This document shows positions 30,479-42,242 of a stretch of 64,000 nucleotides of DNA, one piece after another. Positions within the stretch are counted from its first letter, which is position 1; every line of letters begins with the position of its first letter. Source of the DNA: Symbiodinium natans (taxonomy: Eukaryota > Sar > Dinophyceae > Suessiales > Symbiodiniaceae); NCBI GenBank assembly GCA_905221605.1, contig CAJNDS010002085.1:62001-126000 (forward strand), in the 5' to 3' direction. The notes beneath the pieces were generated by a model, which saw only the letters and a list, made by a program, of their open reading frames with translations, searched no databases and had not been told where the DNA came from. The translations under genes and the position numbers were made by a program.

Positions 30479-32690
30479 TGCTAGCTAACCCCTAAGCCCT
30501 GTAAATCTTGTTCTCTTCTTGAGTAGACAGGGCACCTAGACCCCCAACCCGTTTGATTTTGTTGTTTTTTTGTTTTTGTTTTTGGGCAGGGGGGGGGGGG
30601 GTGGGGGGGAGGAGGTTGTACAAAATCTCAAGAACATTCGGCAGCTGCAATTTGGGATCCGGGCAGAGGGATTGGATAGCCCTCGCCTCACATCCTGAAA
30701 CGCCGCCAGATCGCTGAAAAGCCTTTGGTCTAGTCCTCTGGTCTTTGTTCCCAAACGCGAGCCCTGAACCCTTGAACCCAAATCCTCCCCTGGCCTGAAA
30801 CTTTGAAGCCTTCAGGCCTTCGCCGACCGGCCGAATGATTGCGCATGTGAGGTTCAGGGTGCAGGGTACGTACCACAAACGGCCGGAACATAGTCCCACA
30901 ACCAAGGAAAGAAAGGCTAGTTTTTTCTGATGTGCTTCTTGCTAGACAATGAAGCCCTACGTGTAAAGCTTACAGTTCATCTATTGGCTACCCTTGGACT
31001 ATAGGCCCTGTACTGCACCCTAAACCGTAAACCCTTGTAACTCCAGATCCTATCTCCGTCCCCAAAGGCCTGCTTCAAGGCAAACTCCAAGAGGGTTAAC
31101 GACTCATAGACCGCCAAACCTCTTGGGGTTTAGGGTTATACCCCAAGGTGTCCTTCTACCCTCATACCCTTCTGCCTAATACCCTCCTACCTTGATGCCC
31201 TTTCTTGGCTTCCTGGCCTGTAATGCAAGAATCTCCTGAAAACCCAAAAGCCTTCTATACCCTGATACTGGCAAATACCCTGATCCACTACTCAACCCTA
31301 AACCACCCCCTTGCTGGGCAAACGGGCGCTCGTGCCAGCAAACAACGCAATGCTCGGCGGTCACCTCCTCAATGTGCGCGCCTGAGGCTGAGGGCCCTGG
31401 AGTCCCCGAACTTCCTAAACCCTAAAGCGCAACTAAGGTTATCAGCTCTTACAAAAGCAGCTCAAAACGGTCTCTCGTCTATCGTCTGTCCTTATCTACA
31501 CCATGTCTCCCGAAGTTATACACGATTTCTTACTCGAGCGAGACGAGACCATTGGGAAAATTTTTGCAGGGGCCCCACGACCGCCCCTTCCCTGACAAGT
31601 CCCGGAACTCAATTATGAACCCCACCTCACTAACTAAAAAACCAAGACAAAATCGCGGGAAAGAAACGAGTGGGGCAGCGGGCTCCTGCTACAGGAGGCC
31701 TCTACATCCCAAAGAGATTGAATCAATCAAGGGGGGCGGGAGGGGGGTGAGGTTATATTCATGGGAGGTCAACATTGACCTCATCGTCTCAAGCCTGGGT
31801 TTTGAAGGGTTTCGAGTCTTCGGGCTTCACTCTCGGGCTTGCACTCCTCTGGCAAATCCCAGCAGGTCTCGGTTGGTCAGGCTCGTCTCTCATTCAGGGC
31901 CGCAAAAAGCTCTGGGTGTTAGTCCCTTAGCCTGGAAGTGGACGTTTTGAGAAACAAGAGGGCGCTCCTTCATAGGGCTCGCAGTAGGAAACGTGTTGTT
32001 AAGAGTTGGGGGCAGGACCATTGCAGTGCAATGCACAACCTTCTGGAGAGCATGCCATGGCATGCCCTGCATGTCCTTTTCCAAGAGACCCTCCCTTCCG
32101 CCAAAACGGCTGGCCCTTTGAACTCTCTGACGTTCGTAAGGACCCTAAACCCTAAACCGAAAATCCTAAACCCTAAACCCTAAACCCTAAACCCTAAACC
32201 GAAAATCCTAAACCCTAAACTGCCCTAAACCCTATACCCTGAACCCTAGCAGCGGGCTGTTAACCGAAAAGTGAGAACGGTGGCCACTTGATGTTGAAAC
32301 GGGTTTACAAAGGCACCCTAGCCCGGAACAAAGGGAAGAAACACTACCACTGGGCATCCTGCTGCTCTAGAACCCAAAACCCTCTAAACCCTAAACCCTA
32401 AACCCTAAACCCTAAACCCTAAACCCTAAACCCTCAACCTCCTCTAAAGTCCTGAAGCAACAGCCGAGGCGCGGAACCAGCGGCCGTTTCGCGGGTACTC
32501 GGCCCAGACATCTGCGCCGGCTTCGAACTTGTCCTTTTTGGGTTTAGGGTTTAGGGTTCAGGTCCTCCAAAGGCGAAGGGCTCAGGGCTAAGGGTTGCCC
32601 TAAACCCCCACTTGAAGGTGTTTAGGGTTTAGGGTTTAGGGTTGACGGCTAAAAGGTTTCGGGCTTATAAGGTTTATAGTGTTTAGGGTT
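30479..32690. other. No gene supported; partly unique DNA
   Basis: Minus-strand frames at 30492-30905 and plus-strand frames at 31205-31950 show no domain. G-run at 30590-30612. ITS at 32140-32250 (with CCGAAAAT variants in direct repeat), 32386-32435 and 32620-32645. Confidence 0.45.
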
Positions 32691-32790
32691 ACTTGAAGGT
32701 TCATGGGTAGGTATAAGTAGGGTTACAAGCACTCGGATGTAACCAGTCATAAGTATAGTTACCGTTATAACTACCCATGAACCTGCAAGT
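32691..32790. mobile_element. F1a short element, 20-bp inverted ends
   Basis: ACTTGAAGGTTCATGGGTAG and CTACCCATGAACCTGCAAGT match as inverted repeats with one mismatch. Interior TATAAGTAGGGTTACAAGC and CATAAGTATAGTTACCGTTA. Exactly 100 bp. Confidence 0.9.
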
Positions 32791-33140
32791 AGGGCTTAGG
32801 GATTCGCCACGCGCAACGCCGATGTCGAAGCAAGAGTTTGTGGTTTAGGAAGGGGTTTAGGGGGCTACTTTCTGGGGGCTCACTGGTTTTAGTTCGATAC
32901 ATGGTCTAGGTGCTTACGAATGGAGTTCGTTGATTAGGCTTCAAATTAAAGGGTCGCGTCACGTGTGTTCTTGCTGCGCGCTTACCTTTCAATGCCTCAC
33001 AACGGCTGAAGGTTGCCAAAGAGGGGCTCTGTTAAAGTTGCGCGAAAGGCTGCTGCCAAACCGACTACGACAAAGCATGGTGATACTACCATGATAGCAG
33101 AACCCTTGTGCCCTGAAACATAGCTGATAGCATTTTCCAA
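32791..33140. other. Region 3' of the two-exon gene; nothing else recognised
   Basis: Mostly unique DNA. It may hold the 3' UTR of the minus-strand gene that stops at 33141. Confidence 0.4.
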
Positions 33141-34519
33141 CTACGCCACCGAGCGCCAGCGGCATCGCTCATGGACTGGCGTCGTGTACTCCTCGAGACC
33201 TTCGGGAATTGCCCAGTGAACTGTGACATTTGTGGCAGGCTCTGCAGCAGCCTGCAGTTTGGCGACGGTCAGTCGGTCTGCTTCCAAGATCTGACGCGGC
33301 AGCAACACCAGCTCAGCATGGGATGGAGCCTGCTGGACGAGCTTGAGCTGAGGCTCCGCATCTTCTGGGCACGGCACCAGCAGCAAAGTCCGCAGCTGCA
33401 TGCCCAGCTCCCGGACGTACTTCAAAGCTGCAGTGGATGAGGCAACGATCGCTTGCACTTGTCTTACAGTTTGCCGCTCGATGGCATTCTCGGTCAAAGC
33501 CGGCAACAAGCGTTTAGCGGCCGCTTTTCCACAATGCCAGCGCCAGAAAAGCTCCACCTTCTTCGCGAGCGAGGTTCCATACGGCGTCCTCGGGCAGATG
33601 AACCAAACACTTGGTCCTCGGGTCTGCTTGGGAAGTTTCTCCAGCAACACATCACGAAGGCAGACGCCCGTCGCACCTGGGCTCGATTCTTCGACTTCAT
33701 GCACGCTTGCTGCATCGCTGATCTCAGCCGGTGCAGGTCCATTTTGGTGTAAGTTAACCAAACCCAAGCATGGAGCATCTTCCTCCAAGCCTAGCTCTTT
33801 CTTGACGACATCCTCGTCTTCATCCTCACTCTCCTGTCCGATCTGTCGCCCAGTAAGCTCTTGCGTGGAAGACGGACGTGGGCATGGCAACAGCAAGGGC
33901 TTCAATGGGATACGGTAGATTTGACCGGGCCGGCCCCCCACCAGCACCTCACGTCCACCGCTTGTTGTTGTGCACATCCTCCAAAACAGGTTGTTCACCT
34001 GGGAGTTTGTGAACATAGGGGTACCTCATTCTGCGGTCCTTATTTTAAGGGAATCCTACTATTTGGGGGTCTATTTAGGGGTCCCCTATTTTCGTAAACC
34101 CCCACCTTGCTCTCGTATCGCGGCATCTCGCCATTTGACAGCGGTTGATGAACCTTCCAGGGACGAATCTGGACATCGAGCGCAGGATTCTCTTCTTGAT
34201 GTTTCCAAAGGCAGTATGTCCGCCGATTGTTGATGGAATAGTACTCTCCTTTCCACTCGAATAGCTCCAGGCGGAGGAACTCTGCAGTGTGACTGACCAC
34301 CAGTCCTTCGTTCAGAGCACTCACCAACTCCTGAAAAGTTCGAGTCTCTGGATATCCGAAATGGTTGGAAATCCTGTTGTGTGTAAACCGGAGGGACCGT
34401 ACTGAAATCATCAGCCATGTCGGCTTCTCCACGTCTACCCTCTGAGAGAGTCTTGCCCTCTTCGTGTCTTTGCGAAGAGCAGGCAGGCACTCGCTGACAT
34501 CGAGGGCATTGCGCGCCAT
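33141..34519 (-). CDS. Two-exon gene: ParB/sulfiredoxin-like domain protein (423 aa)
   Basis: Exon 1 runs from ATG 34519 to 34106 (138 codons) and exon 2 from 33998 to 33141 (285 codons plus stop). Both exons are open in phase 0 when the 107-nt GT-AG intron is removed. Residues 38-105 read ISVRSLRFTHNRISNHFG, then FQELVSALNEG, LRLELFEWKGEYYSINNRRTY. This is the pattern of small ParB/sulfiredoxin-fold domains (start of the fold, helix, then strand ending in (D/N)NRR) that are numerous in dinoflagellate proteomes. Their role is not established and nucleotide binding is only an inference. Exon 2 has an acidic stretch (ESEDEDEDVV), a Trp/Cys-containing segment (VWFICPRTPYG) and helices without known domain. 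More exons upstream of 34519 are possible. Confidence 0.65.
33999..34105 (-). mobile_element. Intron made of an F6 element (introner candidate)
   Basis: On the coding strand the intron starts GTGGGGGTTTACGAAAATAG and ends ACAAACTCCCAG. 34021-34104 is an F6 copy (GGGGTACC ... CCCTATTTTCGTAAACCCCC) known from intergenic positions 21150, 25309 and 45603. The exon-intron borders are AAG|GTG and CAG|GTG, so AGGTG is present at both ends. An element landing on AGGTG and duplicating it would create both splice sites. About 18 nt at the 3' end of the intron are not part of the F6 consensus, so insertion into an older intron is also possible. Confidence 0.65.
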
Positions 34520-34967
34520 TGAGGCTGTTCAAGACCTTGGCGCCGGGTAAAAACAAATTGCCAAACGGTGCCTTCCCAGCTTAGGCCGAATGAAGGTGTG
34601 AGTTTCGCACAACAAGGTCCCAAGGACGGGCGTTGGGGCCTTTCGTTTCTTATGTCTCTCCAAGCGGCAGAACCACACACCACTTTACCAAAGCCGTCAT
34701 GTGGAGCAGATCTGGGCCATGAAAGAAGTCACAAGGCCCTCCCTGGCTGCCATACAACGCTGGAGTCGCCATGGGACCGTATGAGTACAGATTCCTGCTG
34801 CTAAGGGGGTTTAGGGGTTAGGGCTCTTGCTGTCAGCTTTGTTGCCATTCGGACCTACCCCAAGTGCCTTAATTGCTCTAAAGACCCATGCTTTAGGGCA
34901 GTTAGGTCTCCACCACGCGGTGATCGCAAGTACATCTCCACATGGGTTCTGCAACCACGGCCGTAGA
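34520..34967. other. Possible upstream part of the two-exon gene; otherwise nothing recognised
   Basis: Minus-strand frames at 34435-34683 overlap the gene start but carry no domain. No spliced-leader remnant was seen here. Confidence 0.35.
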
Positions 34968-35076
34968 TTGGGATGTTCCCCATGGTACTATTAACAGTCC
35001 TTACTAGGTACTAGGGATTCTAGTACCCCGTATGATTAATCCCCATAAAGGACTTTTATCAGGGTGAACATCCCAA
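34968..35076. mobile_element. F2 short element with 14-bp inverted ends
   Basis: TTGGGATGTTCCCC and GGTGAACATCCCAA. Interior TTAACAGTCCTTACTAGG and CATAAAGGACTTTTATC are inverted too. One of the few copies without adjoining ITS. Confidence 0.85.
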
Positions 35077-36211
35077 CCCGTCGAAGTAAACCCGAAGCCT
35101 GGCCTCAAGAACCCACATTCCTTCGTGTCTCTGGCACCCTGAACCCTAAACCCTGCTTGGCTGCGGCAGCAGTAGATTTCATGTTCGGTAGGCCCAGCCA
35201 CATGATGATGCCGGAAGCCTCCGAAGGACTCTCATGTCAACCCCTCAATCCCCGACGCGCTTGCGGCAAGCCATGGCCCTCTAAAAAGCCTAAAGCCCAA
35301 AGCCCAAAGCCCAAAGCCCAAAGCCTAAAGCCTAAACCCAAACCAACAACTGTCCCTGGAGCCCGAGTATCCATATCAACCGCCTCGAATCACAGGAGAA
35401 ACGTATGCAGGCAACTATTCAGCGTACGTTGAAGGTCTCAAGGTAAGCCCCCAAACTCAAACCATGGAAGCCCCCAAACACCAAAGGGGTAAACCCTAAC
35501 CCACCTCTTGCCCCTCTCACTGAAGGCGAGTAGCGGCAAAGGGCTCGCCAACTGGCTGCACGATGGCCTTCCTTCGCAGGCCGTGGGGACCCTCTTGCTT
35601 CTTCAGAGCTTTCAGGGTGGAGTGGTTTAGGTTCCTAAACCCTAAGCCCTGAACCTAAAAGGGTTGCTTTGGGAACCTTCAGGGCTTTCTGCCGCCCACC
35701 TAGCCGGACAAGTAGCTGCGTAGTTCTTCGTCGGTTGGTATGCAAGCACTTCGCGACAGGTTTAAAGCTCGGGGGGGGGGGGGGGGGGGGGGGGGGGGGT
35801 AGGGTAGTTAGGTGATGCGAGCATTGAGCGACAACATGTGGAGTTTCAGAAGGGGCACCTACAGCTGCAGACTCTCAACTGCTCTGCAGGAGACTGCCAG
35901 GGAAATTCCATGCATCTCCGCCCAAAAGAAGACGCTCAACCTGTAAGATGCCGAACCTGCCCAGATGCCCTAAACCCTAAACCCTTAACCCGTTTTTTAA
36001 CTCCAAACCCTAAACCCTAAACCCTAAACCCTAAATCTAAGATGATTTCTGCCACCTGCCTGGCTGACACTGACACCCTCCATGCATTGCAGGGCGCGTT
36101 CTAGGGTTGAGGGCCTTGGGGTTTAGGGTCCATGTGCCAGCTAAGACATGCCCCAAAGACCAAAAAGAACTCATCAGGGGCTTTTGAGACTTAAGTCCCG
36201 GAGATCGGAAC
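35077..36211. other. No gene supported; 29-nt G-run
   Basis: AAAGCCC-type repeats at 35285-35345, a 29-nt G-run at 35771-35799 and short ITS near 35970-36030. The plus-strand frames have no domains. Confidence 0.45.
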
Positions 36212-36272
36212 TAGGGTTTAGGGTTTAGGGTTTAGGGTTTAGGGTTTAGGGTTTAGGGTTTAGGGTTTAGGG
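36212..36272 (+). repeat. TTTAGGG array, 8-9 units
   Basis: Perfect heptamers running straight into an F7 element. Confidence 0.95.
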
Positions 36273-36375
36273 TTCATGGTTGGGATAGGAATAAACATGT
36301 AAAAGAATAATTCCTCATTGAGTTCAATTACCCGTAAAGATGTAAAATGCTGCCCCACTATGACAAAGAGAATCA
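36273..36375. mobile_element. F7 element copy
   Basis: GTTCATGGTTGGGATAGGAAT, CCTCATTGAGTTCAATTACC and TGTAAAATGCTGCCCCACTA. Its first bases overlap the preceding telomere-like array. Confidence 0.7.
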
Positions 36376-36596
36376 GGAGGGTTTCTTTGCCTTCAAGGTT
36401 AGAGAAGCGTATCGGGGAACGCAGGAATCAGAAGGCTGGTCCTGCCAAGCTGGGTTCAGGGTTTATAGGAGTCCTTGCAAAAAAAGTGGGGACCTGCCTC
36501 ATGGTGATTTTTGGAAGCTAAATCCTTTAACTTCGGACCCAGAGTAGGAAAGCATCCCCACCCCGGGGCCAGAAAACACCAGGCACGCGCACTACA

Positions 36597-36692
36597 TTGG
36601 GATGTTCCCCCCTAACAGTCATTAATAAGCTTTAGAGTAGGGGGTACCATAATGCCTATTAAGAACTGTTCGAAGAAGGGGGAACATCCCAA
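36597..36692. mobile_element. F2 short element with 15-bp perfect inverted ends
   Basis: TTGGGATGTTCCCCC and GGGGGAACATCCCAA enclose AACAGTCATTAATAAGC and GCCTATTAAGAACTGTTC. Degenerate CCCTA repeats begin 3 bp after the right end. Confidence 0.9.
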
Positions 36693-38661
36693 GCCCTACA
36701 CCCTAAACCTTTAAATACAACTTGACGACCATCTCCTATCCTGAGCCCTCAGCCCAACAACCACCGAATCACAAAATCCCAAACCCTTGTAACCCTAAAC
36801 CGGTTTGGGGTTTTGGGGGTTAGGGTTTAGGGTTCAGGGTTTAGGGTTTGAATTTCCAAACCCTTAAGCCCGTAAAGACCTCAGCTACGGCCAAGCCACC
36901 ACCACTCCATGAGCTCGTTGATCTGGTCTCGGACCGACTGGCGAGAGCGTGGGGTTTAGGGTTTAGGGTTTAGGGTTTAGGGTTTAGGGTTTCGGGTTTA
37001 GGCTTACAGAGTGGGTTGCTCTCAAGAAACCAAGCAGCTGATGCGCTTCGTGGGCAAACTACGAAGCGCAAGGCCTTTGGGTGTTAAAGGTGTCGTTAGT
37101 CCTGCGGTTTAAGCTTAAGGTTTCAAGGGGGTGCCATCATTCCTGCCCTCGCACCACCCGAAATTCTAAACCCTAAACCCTAAACCCTTTTTGCAGCAGG
37201 CTTGCAGCAGCCTTTGGCTGGACCCCTAAACTGAACCTTAAACCCAACACCCCAAATGCTCTCGGAACCCTTCCTTTTTGCAACCAGGCCTGCTCAAACT
37301 ACCGGACCCCACAACCCACAATGAGCCCTACCCCTCGACCCTAACCCTTAGCCCAGCGAGATGCCGGGCCTTGATATTGTTGCCGCTCATCCGGACAGGA
37401 ACCTCGGTCGAATCGATCCTGGGCCCGGGGTTATGTCGAGGGCTAGAAGAAGGTTCAAGAGGTTCAGGTCTTAGGGTCAGGTTGAGGGTTCAGTGCTTCA
37501 CCCAGTGCTCTGGCTAAGAGAGGTTCAAGGGCTTCGGGTCTTAGTGTTTAGGGTGCCTGGCTTTCTGCCGTGCCTTCCTCAGGCGATACAGGACCCCCAA
37601 ACCCAACCCAGCATAAACTGGTACCATGAACCCGAGAAAACCAACTCTCAAATCCTAAACCCTGGACCCATACGCCAGGAAGGGACCCACGGTCCGTTCG
37701 TTGGAGTACTTTGTGTGATGTAAGGGTCCCAAAATGGACCGTGATTTAGAGAACTACTTGCATGGGACTTGGGGGGTGTTGTGGTGTTGGTTGTTTTCGG
37801 TCCATCTTCTGGCCAGCCAAGGGGCGCGGCAGCAGACATCATGAGCAGGACCTGAGTCAACCACCCCAAAAGCGCCTTGCGACCCCGTAGGGCCCTTAAA
37901 AACCAATAACGCTGCAAGCCCTCTAAGCCTACAGCCTTGAACCCGAGAGCCGACAAGCCATACATCCCGCTTACAAGCCCGGCATGAAGCCCCATACAGT
38001 CAAAGCCTTCTTTTCGACACCACATTGCCCAGCACTGGCTCTTAAACCCCAAAAAATCAGTTTGACCCCAAGCCCTAAGCCAAGCCACGCGATGCCTTTG
38101 CTCCCTGCTACCGTAAGAAAAGATGAACAGGGATAGCTGGGAACCTGGCCCACTGAAGATCTTGGCTGACGGCAGCGAGTTCTGACAAGGGTGGGTTTAG
38201 GGTGGTGATAGGTGTTACGTGTGGGGGGGGGGGGGGGGGGATAGTCTGAGTCCATCCACTTTGATGAATGCAGGGGGGCGATTGGGATTGAGGATCTTCC
38301 TGGGCTATCTGCTGCTAGCTAAGCGCCTGCGACCAAACGAGACAGTCAAGCCAACAGCTGAAGGCATTGACATATAAAAATGGATGAATAAATACAATAT
38401 ATAGTCTTAAAAATATTACACTATAATGGGAAGAGTAATAATGGTAGTAATATTGACAAAAATTAAACATAATCATAATATGTACTCTGTAATTATATAA
38501 CACCAGAGCATTTCTTAACGAGAAATGTACACTTTAGTCTACTTTATACATCTAAAAAGAAAGGCTGTTGCGTTGGGAACGCACTTTAAGGCTGCAGCAC
38601 TGCGTGCAGCTCAGTAAGGCCTCCGAAGGGAGCGCCACACCCATGCTGCTGTCTAAACCCT
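36693..38661. other. Gene-free mosaic
   Basis: ITS at 36815-36850 and 36955-37002; G-run at 38222-38240; AT-rich patch at 38370-38510. Overlapping frames at 37278-38255 show no domain. Confidence 0.45.
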
Positions 38662-38801
38662 ACTTGGAGGTTCATGGTACTACTATCCCAATTACATCCG
38701 TACTTACAGCTGCTACTTATAAGCCCCTTAAGTGCCCTAGTGTGGCTATGCTTGGAGTATAAGTACAGTTAGATCTGATTAAGTACCATGAACCTCCAAG
38801 T
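38662..38801. mobile_element. F1b reference copy: 20-bp perfect inverted ends
   Basis: ACTTGGAGGTTCATGGTACT and its exact complement border a 140-bp element. Interior TATCCCAATTACATCCGTAC, CTTATAAGCCCCTTAAGTGC and TATAAGTACAGTTAG. No coding capacity; a MITE-like foldback. Confidence 0.92.
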
Positions 38802-38984
38802 AACCCTGTTAGACCCGACCCTATAGCTGTCTACAGCCTTCCCTGCACAACTATGGCACACTGCCCGGTCCTGCCGAGTTGGGAACTGCAGCCGCAGATC
38901 GTTCTGCGATGTCCTTGCGAAGCTGCGGAGAGCTGTGCTGGTCTAGCCGCCTACTGTACCATGCAGAAAGCCTCAAAAGAAACT

Positions 38985-39160
38985 CGCATCCACACAGACC
39001 TAACCTGCCTTTAACAAAAGCTCGTATCCACACACACACACACACATATACTGCCTTAAAGAAACAAAAAGCTCTTACACACACACACACACACTCTTAA
39101 ACTGCCTTAAAGAAACAAAAAGCTCGTATCCACACACACTTAATACTGCCTCAAGTCTTC
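38985..39160. repeat. Tandem repeat of about 55 bp with (CA)n
   Basis: Unit ACTGCCTTAAAGAAAC-AAAAAGCTCGTATC followed by (CA)n, two clear copies plus diverged ones on both sides. Confidence 0.85.
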
Positions 39161-40124
39161 TGATCTTGCGCTGCTGAAGCCTATTGAGCAGGAAAGTTCC
39201 TCAACCCTGTGTGCTTGAACCAGCCAAACCCTTCAAAGTACGGCAATGGACAAGCGATGGGTGGGTTCCCTGTAGCGTTTGCTTGGGGCTCCGGCGTGCT
39301 TCGGCACCGTCATCCGGAACTACGACGACATGGCATGCCATGGACAGCACCGTTCCGGGTTGGGTGGTTTCGATGTTGGGTAGCTTTTAAAGATCCAAAG
39401 ACTGACAAAGGATAATTCCTGAATGTGTCCTCCGATCGACGCACCAAACCCTAAACCCTAAACCCTAAACCCTATAGACCCTTTCCATCACTTCAGGACA
39501 AAAGGCAGACAACAGCTGCAGGAGCGAGTCCATCACCGCCTTGGCCCCGCTTCGGTTTATAGGGCCCTTAAGGGGGGGGGGGGGGTTTAGGGTTTAGGGT
39601 TTAGGGTTTAGGGTTTAGGGTCTAGGGTCTAGGGTCTAGGGTCTAGGGTCTAGGGTTTAGGGTTTAGGGTTTAGGGTTTAGGGTAACCCACGGTTCCCTA
39701 AAACTCCCCTCTGCTCCATACGGCTCTCTAAGCTTCTGTCTGTTTCCGTGGGTATCTACCCCAAAATGAGCCCCTCTCTCTTGCTTCGCAGGATGCTCAT
39801 CCCTTTTCGTCGCTGCAATTTGTATATTGCAAGAACCCTTTCGAAGTGTTTAGGATTTAGGGCTAGGGTTATTGCGCAATAAGCCCAAAGCCCTAAACCC
39901 TCTCTCTCTCTCTCTCTCTCTCGCTCAGTCAATGCCCTAAACCCATTTTCACAAGGGACTCGACTGCTGCCCTTTCTCCCCATGCCCTAAACCCTCAACC
40001 CTGAATCCTAAACCCTCACAAAATATAAGTATAAATATAAATAAAAATAAATAAATAAATATATATATATACATATAGATATAAATATAAATATAAATAA
40101 ATAAATATATATATATAAATATAA

Positions 40125-40175
<51 letters not shown>

Positions 40176-40205
40176 TGAAAGAACTAAGGCAGCTCCTGTA
40201 CCTTC
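39161..40205. other. Gene-free mosaic
   Basis: ITS at 39447-39474 and 39585-39686 (with five consecutive TCTAGGG), (CT)n at 39900-39922, a segment at 39942-39981 repeated at 62211-62251, and AT-rich (TAAA)n/(TA)n at 40020-40172. Confidence 0.6.
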
Positions 40206-40317
40206 TCTACTGGCTCTTGGAAGAAGGGTTATAAGCACCCTACTAAGGCTATAACCAGTGAGAAGTATAGTTTCCCTACTTAAAACCCCACTTGTAACTA
40301 CCCATGAACCTCCAAGT
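40206..40317. mobile_element. F1a short element, left end lost
   Basis: Right end AACTACCCATGAACCTCCAAG intact. The interior GGTTATAAGCACCCTACTAA fits F1a. Confidence 0.7.
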
Positions 40318-41272
40318 ATTGGTTTGCTTTGAAGTAGGGATCTAGGTACCTTGGGTTTCCTACCCACCAGCAAAAACGTCGTGGCAAGCCTCATCCTTAG
40401 CCTTTTTTGACTCCGAACTTACCGACAATGTCTGCGAAAAGGTGTCTGGACAATCTTTCCGTTCCTGAACCTGAACCCTACAGTAGACCTCAAACCCTGA
40501 ACCTGAGGCCATGCTATGGGGCCGCTGCCTACCAATAAGATACGTGACGGATTTTCTCTCTCTGAAACTTTGGAGACCGTTTTTCGGGCTCGAAGGATTG
40601 GGGTTTAGGGTTTAGGTTTTATATAAGGTGTTCGGTTGCTTGTCCCGTTTTTTGCCGGCGAGATGCGGGCGAGGCATCCTGGCATGGCGCAGCATTTTTC
40701 GATGGCGGATGCTAACGGCTTAATGTTGGACCCCGGTTTCGGTTTAGGGTTTAGGGCGGCCCCTCCATACACCTTTGCCGGGCTATTTAGGACGGGATTT
40801 CTGGACTGTTTGGGGGGTGTCCGGTGTCTGCTTTAACGACAAGTCTTGGGCTGCGGGTACTTTGAAGAGAAACCAAGTCGGCTTCTCGTGTTCAGGACTG
40901 AAGGGAGGGAGACACAATGCTAAAGCAGGTCTGGGCTTTCAAGCAGTCTACCAAGCAGCACTCCCAACCTAGAACAAAAGCTTCAATAAGAGACCAACAA
41001 CAGCTTGAAGTGGAAGAAGCTTTATAAAGCTTTACACAAGTCGCGGACAAGTCCCATAGTCTCCAACCCCGAAAAAACCTTCGCATGTAGAGCAGAGAGC
41101 CTCCGTCACACACGGACATGTTCCTAAACCCTAAACCCTAAACCCTAAACCCTGAACCCTGACCTTAAACCCCGACCAAGCAGCCGATGCCCGTGCCAGG
41201 AGCAAGCGCAAGGGCACAGCCAAGGAAATGTCAGCACCTGAGTGAGGGGCCCCCCTCAAACACTGACTCTGA
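40318..41272. other. No gene supported; F9 left-end fragment
   Basis: 40719-40830 shares TTAATGTTGGACCCC, GGGCTATTTAGGAC and ACTGTTTGGGGG with F9 at 16719 but lacks the right end. ITS at 41123-41160. Confidence 0.45.
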
Positions 41273-41379
41273 CTTACTTCTCCAATAACCAAGGGGGAAG
41301 AAGGTTAAACTTTACTATTCCTACGGAATGAGGAAACCCAAAAAGTTTAAAGTTCAACTAAAGGCGAAGTAAGCAGATT
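41273..41379. mobile_element. F8 element with short inverted ends
   Basis: CTTACTTCTCC and GGCGAAGTAAG border AAGGTTAAACTTTACTA and GGAATGAGGAAACCC. Second copy at 23160. Confidence 0.65.
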
Positions 41380-42242
41380 CTTATCAGGGTTTAGCACAAC
41401 ACAAGAAAGGGGGCCCAACACCTGCAGCAGGTTGTTCGACGCAGGCCCGCAGTTCATTTTGGTTGGGGTGTAGCCCTAAGCCCCAAGCCCTGAACCCTAA
41501 ACCCTAAACCCTTCTTAGAGCTTTTGGGGGCTTAGAATGGGTGTTCGAGCATGTTGGGGGGTGGGGGGGTGGGGGTTTTACGGCTGCAGGGTCTAGGATT
41601 TACGTAGGCCCCACCAAACCCTATATCCTAAACCCTGAATCCTAAACCCAAACCCCTAAAGCTTGGCTTTCGGGTTCAGGCTTCCGAGCTGCTTTCCATG
41701 CTTTCGCGCTCCGGGTCGATACTGGCAGCGATGAAGATGGCTTTTCGCCCAACCTCCCGAATGCAGGCGTGCGCGACCGCTTCGTTGCTTTATTGAACCC
41801 TAAACCCTAAACCCTAAACCCTAAACCCTAAACCCTAAACCCCCAAGGACGAAGGGTTGAGGGTTTCGGGTTCGGCCACCCAGCTCGAGCCTGCGAGCGG
41901 GTGAGCGCTGCGAGGTAGATGTCCTTGAGTTTCGGCGTGAAGTTGCTGGATTCATGGTCTTCTTCAAGGTTTAGGGTTTAGGGTTTAGGGTTTAGGGTTT
42001 AGGGTTTAGGGTTTAGGGTTTAGGGTTCATTGTCACTACTAGGCTCTGACCGCCCCAACCTCTTACTGTACGCTTTTACGGCGAATGTGGTTCAGGGTGT
42101 GGAGATGGCCTCCTTCCCTCTATAGCCAGGTGTTGTTCTATCTGAACCCCCCACCCCCCCCCCCCCCCCCCCAACTCCTAAGCCCTAAGCTCCTGCAGCC
42201 TAAACGGCCAAACACACAACCCGACTCATTGATAGCTGGCTT
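41380..42242. other. Gene-free, ITS in both orientations
   Basis: CCCTAAA arrays at 41490-41515 and 41797-41843, TTTAGGG array at 41970-42027, C-run at 42150-42172. Confidence 0.6.

Noticed and set aside
34968-36692. Regularly spaced F2 and F1 repeats as a CRISPR-like array
   Set aside because: The elements are dispersed, of unequal length, have inverted ends and no uniform spacers; the genome is eukaryotic.
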